Both the position numbers and the translations under genes were made by a program. Shown here piece by piece: positions 61,514 to 64,000 of a stretch of DNA of 64,000 nt. Numbering within the stretch: position 1 is the stretch's first letter; every line of letters begins with the position of its first letter. Source of the stretch: Streptomyces sp. Je 1-369 (GTDB taxonomy: Bacteria > Actinomycetota > Actinomycetes > Streptomycetales > Streptomycetaceae). The stretch covers positions 4,183,254-4,247,253 of the forward strand of contig NZ_CP101750.1 in the NCBI RefSeq assembly GCF_026810505.1, in the 5' to 3' direction. The notes under the pieces were generated by a model, which made no database searches, had not been told where the DNA came from, and worked only from the letters and a program-made list of their open reading frames with translations.

Positions 61514-62020
61514 TCAGGTCACCGGTCTCGCCGCCGTGAGCACCACGAGCAGTGGCACCACACGTCCGGCAGGCACCTCGTAGCGCCCGCGCTCCGTGCT
61601 GTGCAGCCAGCCGGTGCCGGTCAGCTGGCGCAGGTGGTGGTAGATCTGGCCGGTCGTGCCGACGTCGTCGAGCGCGGCCAGCTCGGCGGTGGTGCGCAGG
61701 CCGCCGAGGATCTCCCGCAGCAGCCGCAGCCGCACCGGGTTGCCGAGCGCGGCGAACGACTCGGCCGCCTCGGACCAGTCACCCTCGAAGACCGACTCGG
61801 TCAGCAGGCCGTACTGCCACTCGTACCGGTGCCCCGTCGGCACCCGCACCGTCCCGGTGAACAGGACGGCGCCGTCCGCGTCGTCCGTCACCGGGTGCCG
61901 CGCCTTCAGGGCGTCGAGGGCCCAGAAATCGCCCTCTCCCACGGCGGGCGCGGCCGGCTCCGCGCTCTCCAGCTCCGCCACGCGCCGTTCGAGCTCGGCG
62001 ACACGCTCTTCCAGATCCAT
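61514..62020 (-). CDS. ArsR-type winged-helix regulator with coiled-coil start
   Basis: 168 residues from the ATG at 62020. Residues 1-20 are a short leucine-zipper-like coil (MDLEERVAELERRVAELE). The C-terminal ~85 residues are an ArsR-like winged helix (FAALGNPVRLRLLREILGG, then TTGQIYHHLRQLTGTGWL). No metal-binding cysteines are seen, so the signal is unknown. A palindromic operator sits 10 bp upstream of the start, indicating autoregulation. The M23-like gene downstream is the likely second target. Confidence 0.85.
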   Translation of the reverse strand: MDLEERVAELERRVAELESAEPAAPAVGEGDFWALDALKARHPVTDDADGAVLFTGTVRVPTGHRYEWQYGLLTESVFEGDWSEAAESFAALGNPVRLRLLREILGGLRTTAELAALDDVGTTGQIYHHLRQLTGTGWLHSTERGRYEVPAGRVVPLLVVLTAARPVT

Positions 62021-62030
62021 GGTTCGTAAC

Positions 62031-62046
62031 TTACGTAATTACGTAA
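62031..62046. promoter_or_regulatory. Palindromic operator of the ArsR-type gene
   Basis: TTACGTAATTACGTAA is a perfect 16-bp palindrome made of two overlapping TTACGTAA units, 10 bp from the start codon and conspicuously AT-rich for this genome. Confidence 0.7.
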
Positions 62047-62077
62047 TCTCGTGCAACCCCTGGCCGCACATGCCGAA

Positions 62078-62108
62078 GCCCCCGCCCGGACCAGGTCCGA
62101 ACGGGGGC
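62078..62108 (-). terminator. Terminator of purL
   Basis: Outer arms GCCCCCG and CGGGGGC and inner arms CGGACC and GGTCCG form an interrupted stem 15 bases after the purL stop codon, and before the ArsR operator. Confidence 0.85.
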
Positions 62109-62123
62109 CACGACTGCGAATCG

Positions 62124-64000
62124 TCAGGCGAACAGGCCCGGGATCGTCTCCTCGTGCGCCGTGCGCAGCTCGCTCAGCGGCAGCGTGAACTCGCCCTGTA
62201 CGTCGATGACGTCACCGTCGACCACACCGATGCGGCGGACGGGCAGGCCCCGCGCCCCGCACATGTCGGTGAAGCGCAGCTCCTCGCTCCGCGGCACCGA
62301 GACGACCGCGCGCCCCGCCGACTCGGAGAAGAGGAAGGTGAACGCGTCCAGGCCGTCCGGGACGACGAGACGCGCGCCCTTCCCGCCGCGCAGGCACGAC
62401 TCGGTGACGGCCTGCACGAGACCGCCGTCCGACAGGTCGTGCGCGGCGTCGATCATGCCGTCGCGCGAGGCCGAGATCAGGATGTCGGCGAGCAGCTTCT
62501 CGCGCGCCAGGTCGACCTTGGGCGGCAGGCCGCCGAGGTGCCCGTGGACCACCTGCGACCAGGCAGAACCGCCGAACTCGTCGTGCGTCTCGCCGAGCAG
62601 GTAGAGGAGCTGACCCTCTTCCTCGAACGCCATCGGCGTACGCCGCGCGACGTCGTCGATCACACCGAGCACGGCGACGACGGGCGTCGGGTGGATCGCC
62701 GCCTCACCGGTCTGGTTGTAGAGCGAGACGTTGCCGCCGGTGACCGGGGTGCCCAGCTCCAGGCAGCCGTCCGCGAGGCCGCGGATGGCCTCGGCGAACT
62801 GCCACATGACGTCCGGGTCCTCGGGCGAGCCGAAGTTCAGGCAGTCCGAGATCGCGAGGGGCTTGGCGCCGGACGCGGCCACGTTGCGGTACGACTCGGC
62901 GAGCGCGAGCTGCGCGCCCGTGTACGGGTCGAGCTTCGCGAACCGGCCGTTGCCGTCGGTGGCGATGGCGACGCCGAGGCCCGTCTCCTCGTTGATCCGG
63001 ATCATCCCGGAGTCCTCGGGCTGCGCGAGCACGGTGTTGCCCTGCACGAAGCGGTCGTACTGGTCGGTGACCCAGGACTTCGCGGCCTGGTTCGGGGCGG
63101 CGACCAGCTTGAGTACCTGCTCGCGCAGCTCCTCGCCGTTCGCCGGGCGGGCCAGCTTGTTCGCGTCGTCGGCCTGGAGGGCGTCCTGCCAGGACGGGCG
63201 GGCGTACGGACGCTCGTAGACGGGGCCGTCGTGCGCGACCGTGCGCGGGTCGACGTCGACGATCTTCTCGCCGTGCCAGAAGATCTCCAGGCGGTCGCCG
63301 TCGGTCACCTCACCGACGACGGTGGCGATGACGTCCCACTTCTCGCAGATCGCGAGGAAGCGGTCGACCTTGCCGGGCTCGACCACGGCGCACATGCGTT
63401 CCTGCGACTCACTCATGAGGATTTCCTCAGGGGTGAGCGTGGAGTCGCGCAGCGGCACGTCGTCCAGCTCGACGCGCATGCCGCCAGAGCCGTTGGACGC
63501 GAGCTCGGAGGTCGCGCAGGAGAGTCCGGCCGCGCCGAGGTCCTGGATGCCGACCACGAGCTTCTCGGCGAAGGCCTCCAGGGTGCACTCGATGAGGAGC
63601 TTCTCCTGGAAGGGGTCGCCGACCTGGACGGCGGGACGCTTCGACGGCTTCGTGTCGTCGAAGGTCTCACTCGCCAGGATCGAGGCGCCGCCGATGCCGT
63701 CGCCGCCTGTGCGGGCGCCGTACAGGATGACCTTGTTGCCGGGACCCGACGCCTTCGCGAGGTGGATGTCCTCGTGCCGCATGACACCAATGGCACCCGC
63801 GTTGACCAGCGGGTTTCCCTGGTAGCAGGCGTCGAAGACGAGCTCGCCGCCGATGTTGGGCAGGCCCAGGCAGTTGCCGTAGCCCCCGATGCCCGCGACG
63901 ACTCCGGGGAGGACGCGCTTGGTGTCGGGGTGCTGGGCGTCGCCCATGCGCAGCGGGTCCACGACGGCGACCGGGCGGGCGCCCATCGCGATGATGTCGC
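62124..64000 (-). CDS. purL: Phosphoribosylformylglycinamidine synthase subunit PurL (partial, start beyond window)
   Basis: The last ~625 residues of the large FGAM synthase subunit, continuing through the right edge (reading frame ...[12 protein letters not shown]). This ATP- and ammonia-dependent enzyme performs the fourth purine step with PurQ and PurS. Recognisable parts include [48 protein letters not shown] and, in the second half, [16 protein letters not shown] and [10 protein letters not shown]. It ends [19 protein letters not shown]. The rest of the pur genes are probably just outside the window. Confidence 0.97.
   Translation of the reverse strand, partial: DIIAMGARPVAVVDPLRMGDAQHPDTKRVLPGVVAGIGGYGNCLGLPNIGGELVFDACYQGNPLVNAGAIGVMRHEDIHLAKASGPGNKVILYGARTGGDGIGGASILASETFDDTKPSKRPAVQVGDPFQEKLLIECTLEAFAEKLVVGIQDLGAAGLSCATSELASNGSGGMRVELDDVPLRDSTLTPEEILMSESQERMCAVVEPGKVDRFLAICEKWDVIATVVGEVTDGDRLEIFWHGEKIVDVDPRTVAHDGPVYERPYARPSWQDALQADDANKLARPANGEELREQVLKLVAAPNQAAKSWVTDQYDRFVQGNTVLAQPEDSGMIRINEETGLGVAIATDGNGRFAKLDPYTGAQLALAESYRNVAASGAKPLAISDCLNFGSPEDPDVMWQFAEAIRGLADGCLELGTPVTGGNVSLYNQTGEAAIHPTPVVAVLGVIDDVARRTPMAFEEEGQLLYLLGETHDEFGGSAWSQVVHGHLGGLPPKVDLAREKLLADILISASRDGMIDAAHDLSDGGLVQAVTESCLRGGKGARLVVPDGLDAFTFLFSESAGRAVVSVPRSEELRFTDMCGARGLPVRRIGVVDGDVIDVQGEFTLPLSELRTAHEETIPGLFA

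Overview
This window is high-GC actinobacterial chromosome and almost certainly comes from Streptomyces. The evidence is a 68-residue BldC regulator, AfsR/SARP-type regulators, TTA (bldA-type) codons in a biosynthetic operon, and the core gene order purL - purF/purM - DUF3073 - valine dehydrogenase - bldC.

Left arm (1-26,900): the tail of a TetR-like gene; a sigma factor fused to a sugar-binding NPCBM-like domain; a very large AfsR-type regulator; an asparagine-synthase-like enzyme without the glutaminase cysteine; a TPR-type regulator; L-2-hydroxyglutarate oxidase; TrmB; a PrsW-type membrane protease; an aldo/keto reductase; an M23 peptidase behind a c-di-AMP (ydaO-type) riboswitch; a SpoIIE/PP2C phosphatase; initiator tRNA-Met; an alginate-lyase-like lipoprotein; YceI; tRNA-Lys; a DEAD-box helicase with a long Arg/Gly/Asp repeat tail; and a membrane metallophosphoesterase.

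Centre (26,943-43,354): tRNA-Glu, tRNA-Asp and tRNA-Phe are followed by a compact one-strand biosynthetic operon (27,440-41,102) and its SARP regulator (41,217-43,109). Immediately after the SARP gene a broken 3' end of tRNA-Glu reappears, followed by second complete copies of tRNA-Asp and tRNA-Phe. The cluster therefore sits between duplicated tRNA segments, as an acquired island would. The operon encodes a stand-alone carrier protein, a DUF2332 protein, an acyl-adenylating enzyme, a PhyH-type oxygenase, an MFS exporter, a PP2C-like phosphatase, a free-standing condensation-domain protein with an altered active-site motif, an SDR, a TauD-type oxygenase, a homocitrate-synthase-like enzyme fused to a cupin, a glutamine-dependent asparagine-synthetase-like amidotransferase, a serine hydrolase and a Nudix hydrolase. 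Nearly all gene junctions overlap or are a few bases apart. No modular NRPS or PKS is present. My inference is a small carrier-bound acid or amino acid, made by acetyl transfer to a 2-oxo acid, oxygenated twice, amidated or cyclised, and released or joined by the condensation protein. I do not recognise the product.

Right arm (43,369-64,000): a DUF3533 membrane protein; a CcdA/DsbA-like thiol-redox pair; a secreted protein; the helicase HrpA; a third tRNA-Asp with a nearby partial copy of its own 3' end and terminator; bldC; vdh; purM, purF and purL (the last cut by the window edge); a META-domain lipoprotein; a maleylpyruvate-isomerase-like protein with a TetR regulator; a membrane-anchored M23-like protein; and an ArsR-type regulator with a clear palindromic operator.
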